Below are positions 1 through 6,027 of a stretch of DNA of 34,640 nucleotides, piece by piece. This DNA comes from Candidatus Uhrbacteria bacterium (GTDB lineage: Bacteria > Patescibacteriota > Patescibacteriia > 2-12-FULL-60-25): contig JACQMO010000027.1 in the NCBI GenBank assembly GCA_016203535.1, positions 1-34,640 of the forward strand, read 5' to 3'. Within the stretch, counting starts at the first letter, position 1, and every line of letters begins with the position of its first letter. A model generated the notes under the pieces. The model searched no databases and was not told the origin of the DNA. It saw nothing but the letters and a program-made list of their open reading frames with translations. A program made the translations under genes and the position numbers.

Positions 1-832
1 CCACATAGAGCGAGAGCGTGAAGTTCATGTAGACCATGCACAGCGCGATCGTGACGCGCTCGGGCACGCTCTTCCAGGTCGAGACGCGGTAGGAGAGCCA
101 GGTGACCCCGACGATGACCGCGAAGCCCGCCGCGAGGGCGACTGCGGATTCGAGGGAGAGGAGGGATTCGAACGCGCCATCGGACCCATCGCCCACCGTC
201 TTGCTGACGATGGACGCGATGAGCACGCCGAAGGCCGCGATCGAGAGCGTCCGCCAGAGGGCGTCGCGGCGCTTCACGGCCTTCCCGGCCGCGCGCTGGA
301 CCGCCCAGGAGGCGAGGAAGGGCAGGATGATGGCCTGCGCGAGCGAGCGGAACATGCCCGATGCGTCGATTTCGACCGCGCGCCCGACCGTGAGCTCCAT
401 CACGAAGGGGATGGAGAAGGGCGCAAACAGGCTCGTCACGATGACGATCATGATGGCGAGGCTGGCCCGTCCGCCGAAGTAGTCCGCGATGAGCGCGATG
501 GTCATCCCCGTCGGCATGGCGCCGACGATAAGAAACGGGAGCGCCCAATCCGGCGCGAAAATCCGCGGCGGCAGCCACATGGCGACGGGAAGGAACACGA
601 GCATGAAGAGGGTCGTGAGCAGGACCATCCGCCAATCTTTCGCGTAATCCGCGAGTTCTTCCAGCGACAGCCGCAGACTCGACGTGAAGAAAATCAGCAT
701 GAGCAGGAACGACCCATACGCAGCGATCGGTTTGAAGACGGCCGGAAACAAGAAGCCGGCCAGAATGCCGAAAAATACCACCATGATCTGGTTTTCCATG
801 ACGAAATGGCGTAATCGAGCGAGGAGCGTCAT
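1..832 (-). CDS. SBF/bile acid:sodium symporter-like permease (3' end beyond window)
   Basis: A frame open from an ATG at 832 to the window edge gives 277 codons without a stop. The product is very hydrophobic, with about eight predicted membrane spans (for example residues 16-34, 70-90, 98-118, 126-146). A motif GAMPTGMTIALIADYFGG near residue 105 resembles the conserved helix-break region of the SBF/BASS superfamily (bile acid:Na+ symporters, ACR3 arsenite pumps). Family knowledge predicts secondary transport of an organic anion or metabolite; the substrate cannot be read from the sequence. The start overlaps the stop of the upstream PfkB kinase as ATGA, implying translational coupling, so a substrate used by that kinase is possible but unproven. 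The C-terminus lies outside the window. Confidence 0.75.
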   Translation of the reverse strand, partial: MTLLARLRHFVMENQIMVVFFGILAGFLFPAVFKPIAAYGSFLLMLIFFTSSLRLSLEELADYAKDWRMVLLTTLFMLVFLPVAMWLPPRIFAPDWALPFLIVGAMPTGMTIALIADYFGGRASLAIMIVIVTSLFAPFSIPFVMELTVGRAVEIDASGMFRSLAQAIILPFLASWAVQRAAGKAVKRRDALWRTLSIAAFGVLIASIVSKTVGDGSDGAFESLLSLESAVALAAGFAVIVGVTWLSYRVSTWKSVPERVTIALCMVYMNFTLSLYV

Positions 833-1845
833 GCGAGTTTTTTCACCTTCACGCGCCGGAGGTCGGTGTGAGATGGAAATCGTTTCAGGATTCCGGCCTT
901 GGCGCCCATGTGGGTGATGACGCCGAACGCGTTCAGCATCCCGGCACGGAGTCCTGTTTCGATGTTCCCCGTTTTGATCGCGGCGGCAACGAACGCGGAG
1001 CCGAACGCGTCGCCCGCTCCGGTCGTATTGACGCGTTTTCCCGGGAGCGCCGGCGCGTACCACGTGATGCCGCGGCTCGCGATATACGCCCCATGCCGTC
1101 CGTCGGTCACGACAAGCGCCTGTCGCGGGACAGATCCCAACCGTTGCAGGATAGATTCAAGGTCACGCGGCGCGACCTCGGCGAGCGCGGCCGCTTCCTC
1201 GCGATTGACATTCAATATATCCGCCTGCATGAGGAAGGGGAGGAGGCGTTTCATGCCAAGCTCGATCTCCGCGTTCCCGGGGTTCCACGCGACATGCGAA
1301 TGGAATTTTTTCACCTCGGAAAAAATGCGCGTGAGCGCCTTGAGGTCGCCGGCAACGGACGTGAGGTAGATCCATTCGGGCCGCAGGCGGCTCCAGGGGA
1401 TGGCACGCGCGTCCAGCCGGCGCGACGCGCCGCGGAACACGAGGATGGCGCGCTGGCCGGTCCCGGAGACGAGAATCAGCGAGTATCCTGTTCCGAGCTT
1501 CGGATCTGATTGCAGGCCGGATGTCTCGACCCGTTCCCGTTTGAGGCGCGTGATGATTTCATTTCCGCCCGGATCCTTCCCGATGCGCGCCGCGCACGCG
1601 GTTTTCATGCCGAACCGCGCGAATGTGACGGCCGCGTTGGTCGCGCCGCCGCCCGTCTCGAACGTGACGGCGTCCAGGTCGATTTTCGCGCCAAGCGGAA
1701 AACAGGCATCCAGGCCGTCCGGCGCGTGCGGGTTTTTGACGCTCTTGAATTTCTTGCTTTGGATGAAGACGTCGCGGGTGGCGGCACCGACCGTAAGGAC
1801 ATCAAAACGATGGGATCGCGCCCGCGTGAAGGGATTTGTCGCCAT
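829..1845 (-). CDS. PfkB family carbohydrate/nucleoside kinase
   Basis: 338-aa ribokinase-fold sugar kinase. Visible landmarks are the N-terminal start strand FDVLTVGAATRDVFI, the sugar-binding GGGATNAAVTFARFG, and the C-terminal PfkB signature NTTGAGDAFGSAF, with the anion hole and catalytic Asp in GAGD at residues 276-279. The family phosphorylates ribose, fructose, fructose-phosphate, adenosine and related substrates; which one applies here is not determinable. I start at ATG 1845 because homology begins right after it. The frame is open 39 codons further to a GTG at 1962, but that extension shows no family similarity. The only SD-like sequence (TAGGAGGT) lies about 24 nt upstream, further than usual. 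The stop overlaps the permease start by 4 nt. Confidence 0.88.
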   Translation of the reverse strand: MATNPFTRARSHRFDVLTVGAATRDVFIQSKKFKSVKNPHAPDGLDACFPLGAKIDLDAVTFETGGGATNAAVTFARFGMKTACAARIGKDPGGNEIITRLKRERVETSGLQSDPKLGTGYSLILVSGTGQRAILVFRGASRRLDARAIPWSRLRPEWIYLTSVAGDLKALTRIFSEVKKFHSHVAWNPGNAEIELGMKRLLPFLMQADILNVNREEAAALAEVAPRDLESILQRLGSVPRQALVVTDGRHGAYIASRGITWYAPALPGKRVNTTGAGDAFGSAFVAAAIKTGNIETGLRAGMLNAFGVITHMGAKAGILKRFPSHTDLRRVKVKKLA

Positions 1846-1989
1846 AAAAACCGTCGGGCGGGAGCCGGACCTCCTAGGGTCGCCAACGTCTAGGAAAGAA
1901 TAAAAGCGGTCCGAGATCGCTTCCGCCGTTTGATCGCGGCAGCATGCGAGATGCCGCCCCACGGTTTTTGAAAGAATTCCGGCACCCGA

Positions 1990-1995
1990 AGTGTA
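1990..1995 (-). promoter_or_regulatory. Extended -10 element of the PfkB/permease operon
   Basis: The minus strand reads TGCTACACT, an extended -10 (TGN plus TACACT). It lies just downstream of the paralog A terminator and gives a leader of about 140 nt before ATG 1845. No good -35 is visible. The same TACACT box is used before rpiB and the DUF4349 gene. Confidence 0.45.
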
Positions 1996-2011
1996 GCATG
2001 GCGTCAGGCCA

Positions 2012-2039
2012 AGAAAAAACCCACGAGCGTATCGTGGGT
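2012..2039 (-). terminator. Intrinsic terminator of paralog A
   Basis: On the minus strand an 8-bp stem ACCCACGA/TCGTGGGT with a 5-nt loop is followed by a run of T. It overlaps the TGA that ends the -1 frame of paralog A, so the -1 frame stop is the true end of the transcription unit. That supports the -1 frame as coding. Confidence 0.85.
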
Positions 2040-2467
2040 CAGGTTGCGCGGCTCTTTGCGGCCAGGAGCGTCTGCGCGAGCGTCTGGTCCTTCCCGTGGA
2101 GCTCCATGAGGAACATGCGCTCGATGATCTTCCCGTTCTTCCGGCCCAGCCCGTCCTTGGTATACCGGGTGGGGTCGAGTTGAGTCAGGAAGGCGATCAT
2201 CGCGCTCCTGCGGCCCGCTTCGTCTGCAACCCACTCCGCGTGGAGGAGCAGACGCCCGAGCGCGCGGAGGGCGTCGAGCGGGATGTTCAGGTCGGCCGGG
2301 ATCTTCTTCGATTCCAACTGGGCGAGCAGGACCAGGCGTTCGGCCGCGTCCTCTTCGCTCTCTGTCTCCGCGGGTGGAGGTTCCGGCGGGTCGGGCGGCT
2401 CGGAGCCGTTCGATGGCGCGGGCGGAGCGCTCTGAACCGACGGGGTCAGCTCAGGCGCAACTGCGCT
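2039..2467 (-). CDS. -1 frame extension of paralog A: acidic/proline linker plus C-terminal domain
   Basis: This frame is entered from the 0-frame ORF by a -1 slip on C CCA AAA (2473-2467) and runs 142 codons to TGA at 2041-2039, giving a 429-aa fusion. The first ~45 residues are a P/E/S-rich linker. The last ~97 form a domain (EWVADEAGRRSAMIAFL, DPTRY, RMFLMEL) alignable with the end of paralog C (RWLVDEERLRRAIVSTL, KPDTY, DVFLAEL). The linker is coding-like well upstream of the only plausible internal starts (for example TTG at 2317), there is no SD there, and the stop abuts the terminator. I infer it is made mainly by frameshifting. Independent internal initiation is the alternative. Function is unknown. 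Confidence 0.8.
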   Translation of the reverse strand, partial: SAVAPELTPSVQSAPPAPSNGSEPPDPPEPPPAETESEEDAAERLVLLAQLESKKIPADLNIPLDALRALGRLLLHAEWVADEAGRRSAMIAFLTQLDPTRYTKDGLGRKNGKIIERMFLMELHGKDQTLAQTLLAAKSRAT

Positions 2468-2473
2468 TTTGGG
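2427..2473 (-). promoter_or_regulatory. Programmed -1 ribosomal frameshift signal of paralog A
   Basis: In the 0 frame the codons are GCC CCA AAA GCG, containing the slippery heptamer C CCA AAA (X XXY YYZ) at 2473-2467. After an 8-nt spacer comes a stem: GCGC (2458-2455) pairs with GCGC (2430-2427), CTGA (2454-2451) pairs with TCAG (2435-2432) across a bulged A (2431), and ACC (2446-2444) pairs with GGT (2438-2436) around a 5-nt loop. A purine-rich GAGGG sits 6 nt upstream of the heptamer. The spacing and layout match known bacterial -1 signals such as dnaX, and paralog C repeats them. Confidence 0.85.
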
Positions 2474-3327
2474 GCGATGCCCTCGCCGTTCGGCGCGTCG
2501 CTCGCCGTGGCTTCGGCAGGCGCCGCCGACTCCGCGTCGTCACCGCCCTCTTCCTCGGGGAGGTCCTCGTCGTCGGAGGAATCGGTCAGCTCGAGCACGG
2601 GCTCGGCGGGCGGCGGGGGTTCGATGAACCCGTGCGCCTGGGCGACCTTGGGGCCGATGACGTTCTCCCAGATGTGGTCCAGCGGGATGTGCTCGACGAA
2701 CACCGATGCCGGCGTCGTTTCGAGCAGATCGCGGTCCGCGTAGGACCCCTTCTGCCGCCCGGCGGTGACCGTCGCGCGCAGGAGCTTGGCGAGCTCCGTG
2801 TTGGGGAAGCGAGACGCGATGGTATCGAACCCCACCCCGTCCACGATGTCCTGGTGCGTCACGAGACCGTTGGCGAGCGCGCACTCCAGCATGAACTGGA
2901 GGTGCTGCTTGCTGCGGGCCGGGTTCTTCGACACCGCGTCCGGCTTCCAGAAGCCGGACTCCGTGTGGTAGTTCCAGAGGAGCAGGATCGGCAGGAACAG
3001 GACGCGATCGTCCGGATGGATGTGCGCGACGATCTTCGCGGCCGTATCCTCACGAACCTCGAGCGCGAGCAGGAGCAGCGTCGCGGCGTCCTCGGCGCGG
3101 GCCCGCAGCGCGACCTCCTCCATGAGGTTCGTCGTCGGGCAGAGGATGCGTGCGCGCAGCTTCGGTTCGTTCTTGAGCCCCTCCATGATGATGAGGGGCG
3201 AGAAGTTCCTCACGAAGTCGTAGTCGTCACGGATCCCGATGTCGAGCCCGTGGACGATGACCTCCGAGAGGAACCGCTGTCGACCTTCCGGCAGGTTGGA
3301 TTTGAACGTTTGTCCAGCGTCACTCAT
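2446..3327 (-). CDS. Paralog A, 0-frame product: helical protein of unknown function
   Basis: A 293-aa ORF starting at ATG 3327 behind the SD GGAGGG. Residues 1-240 form a mostly helical domain shared with the next two genes (landmarks: LIIMEGL, KLRARI, ESGFW, VEHIPLDHIWENVI). Residues 241-286 are an acidic, proline/alanine-rich linker. After the heptamer at codons 285-287 the 0 frame reads only six more codons (AQLRLS) and stops at TGA inside the downstream stem. I do not recognise the family. There is no signal peptide or membrane segment, so it is probably cytoplasmic. It has its own promoter (3393-3421). It is likely the short form of a short/long pair; the long form adds the domain encoded at 2467-2039. 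Confidence 0.88.
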   Translation of the reverse strand: MSDAGQTFKSNLPEGRQRFLSEVIVHGLDIGIRDDYDFVRNFSPLIIMEGLKNEPKLRARILCPTTNLMEEVALRARAEDAATLLLLALEVREDTAAKIVAHIHPDDRVLFLPILLLWNYHTESGFWKPDAVSKNPARSKQHLQFMLECALANGLVTHQDIVDGVGFDTIASRFPNTELAKLLRATVTAGRQKGSYADRDLLETTPASVFVEHIPLDHIWENVIGPKVAQAHGFIEPPPPAEPVLELTDSSDDEDLPEEEGGDDAESAAPAEATASDAPNGEGIAPKAQLRLS

Positions 3328-3392
3328 TGTTTGCCCTCCAGTGGCATTCAGGGTGTGATTGAACGGAAGAAGTAAGTAAAAGGTGCCGGTTG

Positions 3393-3421
3393 AGAATGGC
3401 AGAAAACGCCGGGAATGTCAA
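3393..3421 (-). promoter_or_regulatory. Promoter of paralog A
   Basis: -35 TTGACA (3421-3416), 17-nt spacer ending in TTTTCTGC, -10 CATTCT (3398-3393), and a leader of about 60 nt with a strong SD. The paralog B and C promoters share the 17-nt spacing, the T-rich spacer end and a CATNCT -10. Confidence 0.75.
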
Positions 3422-3423
3422 GA

Positions 3424-3580
3424 AAGAGGGGGACGAGCCGAACACCCACAGGTCCTGCCGCGGCCCACCCCCGTCGTCCTCGCCCGTGCTCGGGCTGCGC
3501 GGCGCCGGGGGTCCCCCGTTCCCGCGTCACCCGTGCTGACGCAACTTGTCGTTATCGTTAAAAGAATAGATAGAGCGGGA
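3424..3580. other. GC-rich spacer between paralogs B and A, no gene seen
   Basis: This stretch lies between the paralog B terminator and the paralog A promoter. It is very GC-rich, with short palindromes (for example CCCGTGCTCGGG). The small ORFs crossing it show no coding character. I see no tRNA, recognised RNA family or regulatory site. Confidence 0.5.
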
Positions 3581-3615
3581 AAATAAAAATCCCCGTGCGA
3601 GCGTGTCGGACGGGG
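3581..3615 (-). terminator. Intrinsic terminator of paralog B
   Basis: On the minus strand a CCCCGT/ACGGGG stem (3615-3591), with an inner CGA/TCG pairing, is followed by ATTTTTATTTT. It begins 16 nt after the paralog B stop. Confidence 0.8.
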
Positions 3616-3631
3616 GGTCGTGAAAGCGGGT

Positions 3632-4357
3632 TCAACGCATGCCCTTCAAGCTCGGGGGCGGCCGAAGGGATTGCGGCGGGAGCTCGGTGATGAGCCCGTG
3701 CGCGAAGGCGATCCGCGGCGCGATGACCTTCCTCCAAAGCGCGTTGATCGGGTAGATCTGGATGAACGCGCGGAAGGTGACTTGGTTGAAAAAGTCCAAG
3801 GCGGTGTAGCACTCACCGCGGCGGCCGCGCGTGACCGTCTCGCGAACGACTCCGGCCATCTTTTTCCGGAAATGGTTCGCGATGACGTCGTACCCGATGT
3901 GTCCCAGGACTTCCTCGGCCGTGACCACGTCGTGGAATATAGCCCGCTCGAGCAAAACGGCCATGTAGTCGAGAACGCGTTGCTGGTATTCCCGGTCGCC
4001 TTTGAGCTCCCAGAAACCGCTCTCGGTGATGAAGGACCAGACGTCGCGCTTCTCGAAGAGATGCGCGCCTTGTGCAGGATCGATGAGTTGTACTACGGCG
4101 TCGGGGGTCGTGATCCCGACGTCGAGCGCGATCTGAAGGATGTCCGCGCAAGATTCCGGCGCGAGCAGGAACGCGATGTGCTCGTTCATTCCGGTGAGCG
4201 CGGTCACGATGCGCGACCGCAATTTCGGATGTTCGCAGAACCCGCGCATGATCATTTGCGGCGTGATCACCGAAAGGAAATGCTCGGGATCCAGGATCCG
4301 CTTTCGGAACCCCTCCGTCAGCAGGTCCTGGAGAAACCGTTCGATCGCTTCATTCAT
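3632..4357 (-). CDS. Paralog B: helical protein of unknown function, no frameshift extension
   Basis: 241 aa from ATG 4357, preceded by AAGGAGGGTAC, which decides this start over upstream in-frame codons. The whole protein aligns with the N-terminal domain of paralogs A and C. Shared blocks are MIMRGF, KLRSRI, ALTGMNEHIAFLL, TESGFW and AFIQIYPINALWRKVI; the last matches A at VFVEHIPLDHIWENVI. The family is unrecognised and the protein is soluble by appearance. It ends about 10 residues after the shared domain with a short proline-rich tail. It has no CCCAAAA heptamer, no linker and no C-terminal domain, and a terminator follows within 20 nt, so it is a natural counterpart of the short forms of A and C. 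Confidence 0.88.
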   Translation of the reverse strand: MNEAIERFLQDLLTEGFRKRILDPEHFLSVITPQMIMRGFCEHPKLRSRIVTALTGMNEHIAFLLAPESCADILQIALDVGITTPDAVVQLIDPAQGAHLFEKRDVWSFITESGFWELKGDREYQQRVLDYMAVLLERAIFHDVVTAEEVLGHIGYDVIANHFRKKMAGVVRETVTRGRRGECYTALDFFNQVTFRAFIQIYPINALWRKVIAPRIAFAHGLITELPPQSLRPPPSLKGMR

Positions 4358-4406
4358 GTACCCTCCTTGTCGAGAATGAACGGAAGCGCCTGAAATGTGC
4401 CAGGGG

Positions 4407-4435
4407 AGCATGGCAAAAAAATGCGTCACTGTCAA
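4407..4435 (-). promoter_or_regulatory. Promoter of paralog B
   Basis: -35 TTGACA (4435-4430), 17-nt spacer ending TTTTTTTGC, -10 CATGCT (4412-4407), and a leader of about 43 nt with a strong SD. The layout matches the paralog A and C promoters. Confidence 0.75.
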
Positions 4436-4447
4436 GCGTTCGGGCAG

Positions 4448-4472
4448 AAAAAAATCCGCGATGGCTCGCGGA
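4448..4472 (-). terminator. Intrinsic terminator of paralog C
   Basis: On the minus strand a TCCGCGA/TCGCGGA stem with a 4-nt loop is followed by seven T. It lies 12 nt past the TAA of the -1 frame, about 680 nt after the 0-frame stop. The -1 frame is therefore part of the same transcription unit. Confidence 0.85.
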
Positions 4473-4484
4473 GAGGGGAGATCC

Positions 4485-5159
4485 TTATCGGGATGACACC
4501 GGACGCCGCGGGGGCGCCGGTCGTGACGGCGGGGATTCCCGGCGAAGACGGTCCGCCACGGCCATGAGCGCGGGCGTAATCGCCAGTTCGGCGAGGAACA
4601 CGTCGCAGAGCTCCGGAAGTTCGGTGGTTTTCCAGGGGCCGTCCGACCCGTAGGTGTCGGGCTTGATCCGTTGGAGCGTGGAGACGATGGCTCTTCGGAG
4701 GCGTTCCTCGTCCACGAGCCACCGGCCTTCGAGCATGAGGGTCTTCAGATCGCCGGCTTCCTCCTCGGTCGTTTCGTCGGAGAACTGGAGCCCCAACTCG
4801 TCCTCGATCTGGATGAGGTAGTTGAACGCAATGAGGGACGATCCGGATGACCTCGGGGCGTCCGGCGGATCGGTGATGGGCTTGCCGCGGGCCGCGTCGA
4901 ACGCGCTGTCCGGAATGCGCGGGACGTCCTCGCGCGGGTCGCCGTCCGGCGCGTCATAGCCCATGTCTTCGAGCTCCAGCTCTTCGAGGCCGAGACCGTC
5001 GTCGTCGACTTCTTCGGTTTCCAGTTCCGGCGTCGCCTGTGACGGAGGGGGATCGTCCGCCGGCGGACGGGTCGTCTCGCGTTCAAAGACGTCTTCAGGC
5101 GGATGCTTCGGCGCTCTGCCCGGCTCCGTGTGGAGCTCGGCGGCAGGCGCCTCTAGGCT
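4485..5159 (-). CDS. -1 frame extension of paralog C: long acidic linker plus C-terminal domain
   Basis: Entered by a -1 slip on C CCA AAA (5165-5159), this frame runs 224 codons to TAA at 4487-4485, for a 484-aa fusion with the 260 codons upstream. The first ~125 residues are a linker rich in P, E and D (for example LGLEELELED). The following ~95 contain the domain shared with paralog A (RWLVDEERLRRAIVSTL, KPDTY, DVFLAEL). A basic/proline tail closes the protein. The frame happens to be open upstream of the slip site too, but there it reads arginine-rich antisense-like noise while the 0 frame carries the conserved domain. No SD-supported internal start is evident. Function is unknown. Confidence 0.8.
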   Translation of the reverse strand, partial: SLEAPAAELHTEPGRAPKHPPEDVFERETTRPPADDPPPSQATPELETEEVDDDGLGLEELELEDMGYDAPDGDPREDVPRIPDSAFDAARGKPITDPPDAPRSSGSSLIAFNYLIQIEDELGLQFSDETTEEEAGDLKTLMLEGRWLVDEERLRRAIVSTLQRIKPDTYGSDGPWKTTELPELCDVFLAELAITPALMAVADRLRRESPPSRPAPPRRPVSSR

Positions 5160-5165
5160 TTTGGG
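5110..5165 (-). promoter_or_regulatory. Programmed -1 ribosomal frameshift signal of paralog C
   Basis: 0-frame codons TCC CCA AAA GCC TAG contain the heptamer C CCA AAA (5165-5159), and the 0-frame stop is the second codon after it. After a 7-nt spacer: GGCGC (5151-5147) pairs with GCGCC (5114-5110), CTGCC (5146-5142) pairs with GGCAG (5120-5116) with one bulged A (5115), and GCTCC (5136-5132) pairs with GGAGC (5127-5123) closing an ACAC loop. That makes 15 pairs, mostly G-C. The lower stem has the same order and bulge as in paralog A, with a compensatory change (CTGA/TCAG in A, CTGC/GCAG here). Confidence 0.87.
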
Positions 5166-5938
5166 GAGGATTTCTCGAACCCCATCGCCTGTTCGGCCGC
5201 GTCCACGATGCCGGAGAGCTCCGCGATCGGGATGTGGCGAAGGATGAGGGCGGGCGTCGCGATCGAGAGGATCCGCTTCGAACCGAACGGTTCGTTCGGC
5301 TTCACCTTTTCGAGCGCAAGCATCGCTTCGTCGATCGCCATGCGCGTTTCGACGGGGATGCGCGTCTGCCAGCTCCGGCGGTCGATGGACCACAGGAAGT
5401 CGAGCGGGGTCAGGATCGGTTTTACGTTCCCGTCCCCGCGTTCCTTCATGAGCGCATCGATGAGACGCGCGATGATTTCCTGATGCGGCTCGGCATTGTC
5501 GTTCCACGGCATGCGCTCGCGGAAGAGCCACCAGAATTTCCGCGCATCCATGTAGACGACCAGGGTCGTGATGTGGAACGCGGATTCCCAACGCTCCAGA
5601 GGGGTTGCCCCGCACTCGACCGCCAGATCGATCAGGTTCGTCTGGTCTTGCGGCGTCATGCGCCGCGCCGCCATCGGAAGGTAGCCGGTCAGCTCGGTCG
5701 TGATTTTCTGACGCAGATCCGGGCGTTCACCGAACGCGGTCATGCGCTCTGCGGTCGGGAACGCGTCGCGGAGCATCGCGGGCGACCACCAGTCGAGCGA
5801 GAGCAGCCGGAGCGTCTCGAGAAGCTCGGCGACGATCTGGAGCGCCGGTCGCGCGCTCAAATACGCGGCGCCTTCCTTGTGCAGCGCGTCATCGGTTTTC
5901 TTCGCGGCATCGGTATGAACAAGTCCGGTTGCGGCCAT
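5153..5938 (-). CDS. Paralog C, 0-frame product: helical protein of unknown function
   Basis: 261 aa from ATG 5938, chosen because GAAGGAGG sits 5 nt upstream; the in-frame GTG at 5953 overlaps that SD. It is the most diverged member of the A/B/C family but keeps the blocks DLRQKI, ELTGYLPMAARRM, a KFWWLF segment where A and B have ESGFW, and LILRHIPIAELSGIV. The ORF ends in SSPKA directly at the slippery heptamer with TAG, so unshifted ribosomes release a protein lacking the linker and C-terminal domain. It has no signal peptide and a good promoter of its own immediately after the aldolase gene. Function is unknown. Confidence 0.85.
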   Translation of the reverse strand: MAATGLVHTDAAKKTDDALHKEGAAYLSARPALQIVAELLETLRLLSLDWWSPAMLRDAFPTAERMTAFGERPDLRQKITTELTGYLPMAARRMTPQDQTNLIDLAVECGATPLERWESAFHITTLVVYMDARKFWWLFRERMPWNDNAEPHQEIIARLIDALMKERGDGNVKPILTPLDFLWSIDRRSWQTRIPVETRMAIDEAMLALEKVKPNEPFGSKRILSIATPALILRHIPIAELSGIVDAAEQAMGFEKSSPKA

Positions 5939-5986
5939 CGTGGCCTCCTTCACTGGTCAAGCTCCTTGTTGGGAATGTGCGGGTTG

Positions 5987-6015
5987 AGGATGGCAAAAAA
6001 TGTCCGTCGCGTCAA
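5987..6015 (-). promoter_or_regulatory. Promoter of paralog C
   Basis: -35 TTGACG (6015-6010), 17-nt spacer ending CATTTTTTGC, -10 CATCCT (5992-5987), and a leader of about 45 nt. It starts 12 nt after the aldolase stop. The segment TTTTTTGCCAT followed by N and CTC is nearly identical to the paralog B promoter. Confidence 0.75.
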
Positions 6016-6027
6016 GGGATGCCCGGT

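Noticed and set aside
868-1509. Plus-strand ORFs over the PfkB gene
   Set aside because: High-GC antisense shadows of a gene with clear PfkB motifs; many similar shadows throughout the window were dropped.
2039-2473. Paralog A as a pseudogene or assembly frameshift
   Set aside because: The -1 frame domain is homologous to the paralog C extension, coding character is good on both sides, and the same heptamer-stem arrangement recurs in C. A chance error twice at the same motif is implausible.
3348-3530. Small minus-strand ORF upstream of paralog A
   Set aside because: It covers the promoter of paralog A and has no coding features.
4485-5615. A stand-alone 376-codon ORF on the minus strand
   Set aside because: Its first 150 codons overlap the paralog C gene in another frame and read as Arg-rich noise. 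Only the part after 5159 is coding-like, so I treat it as the -1 extension.
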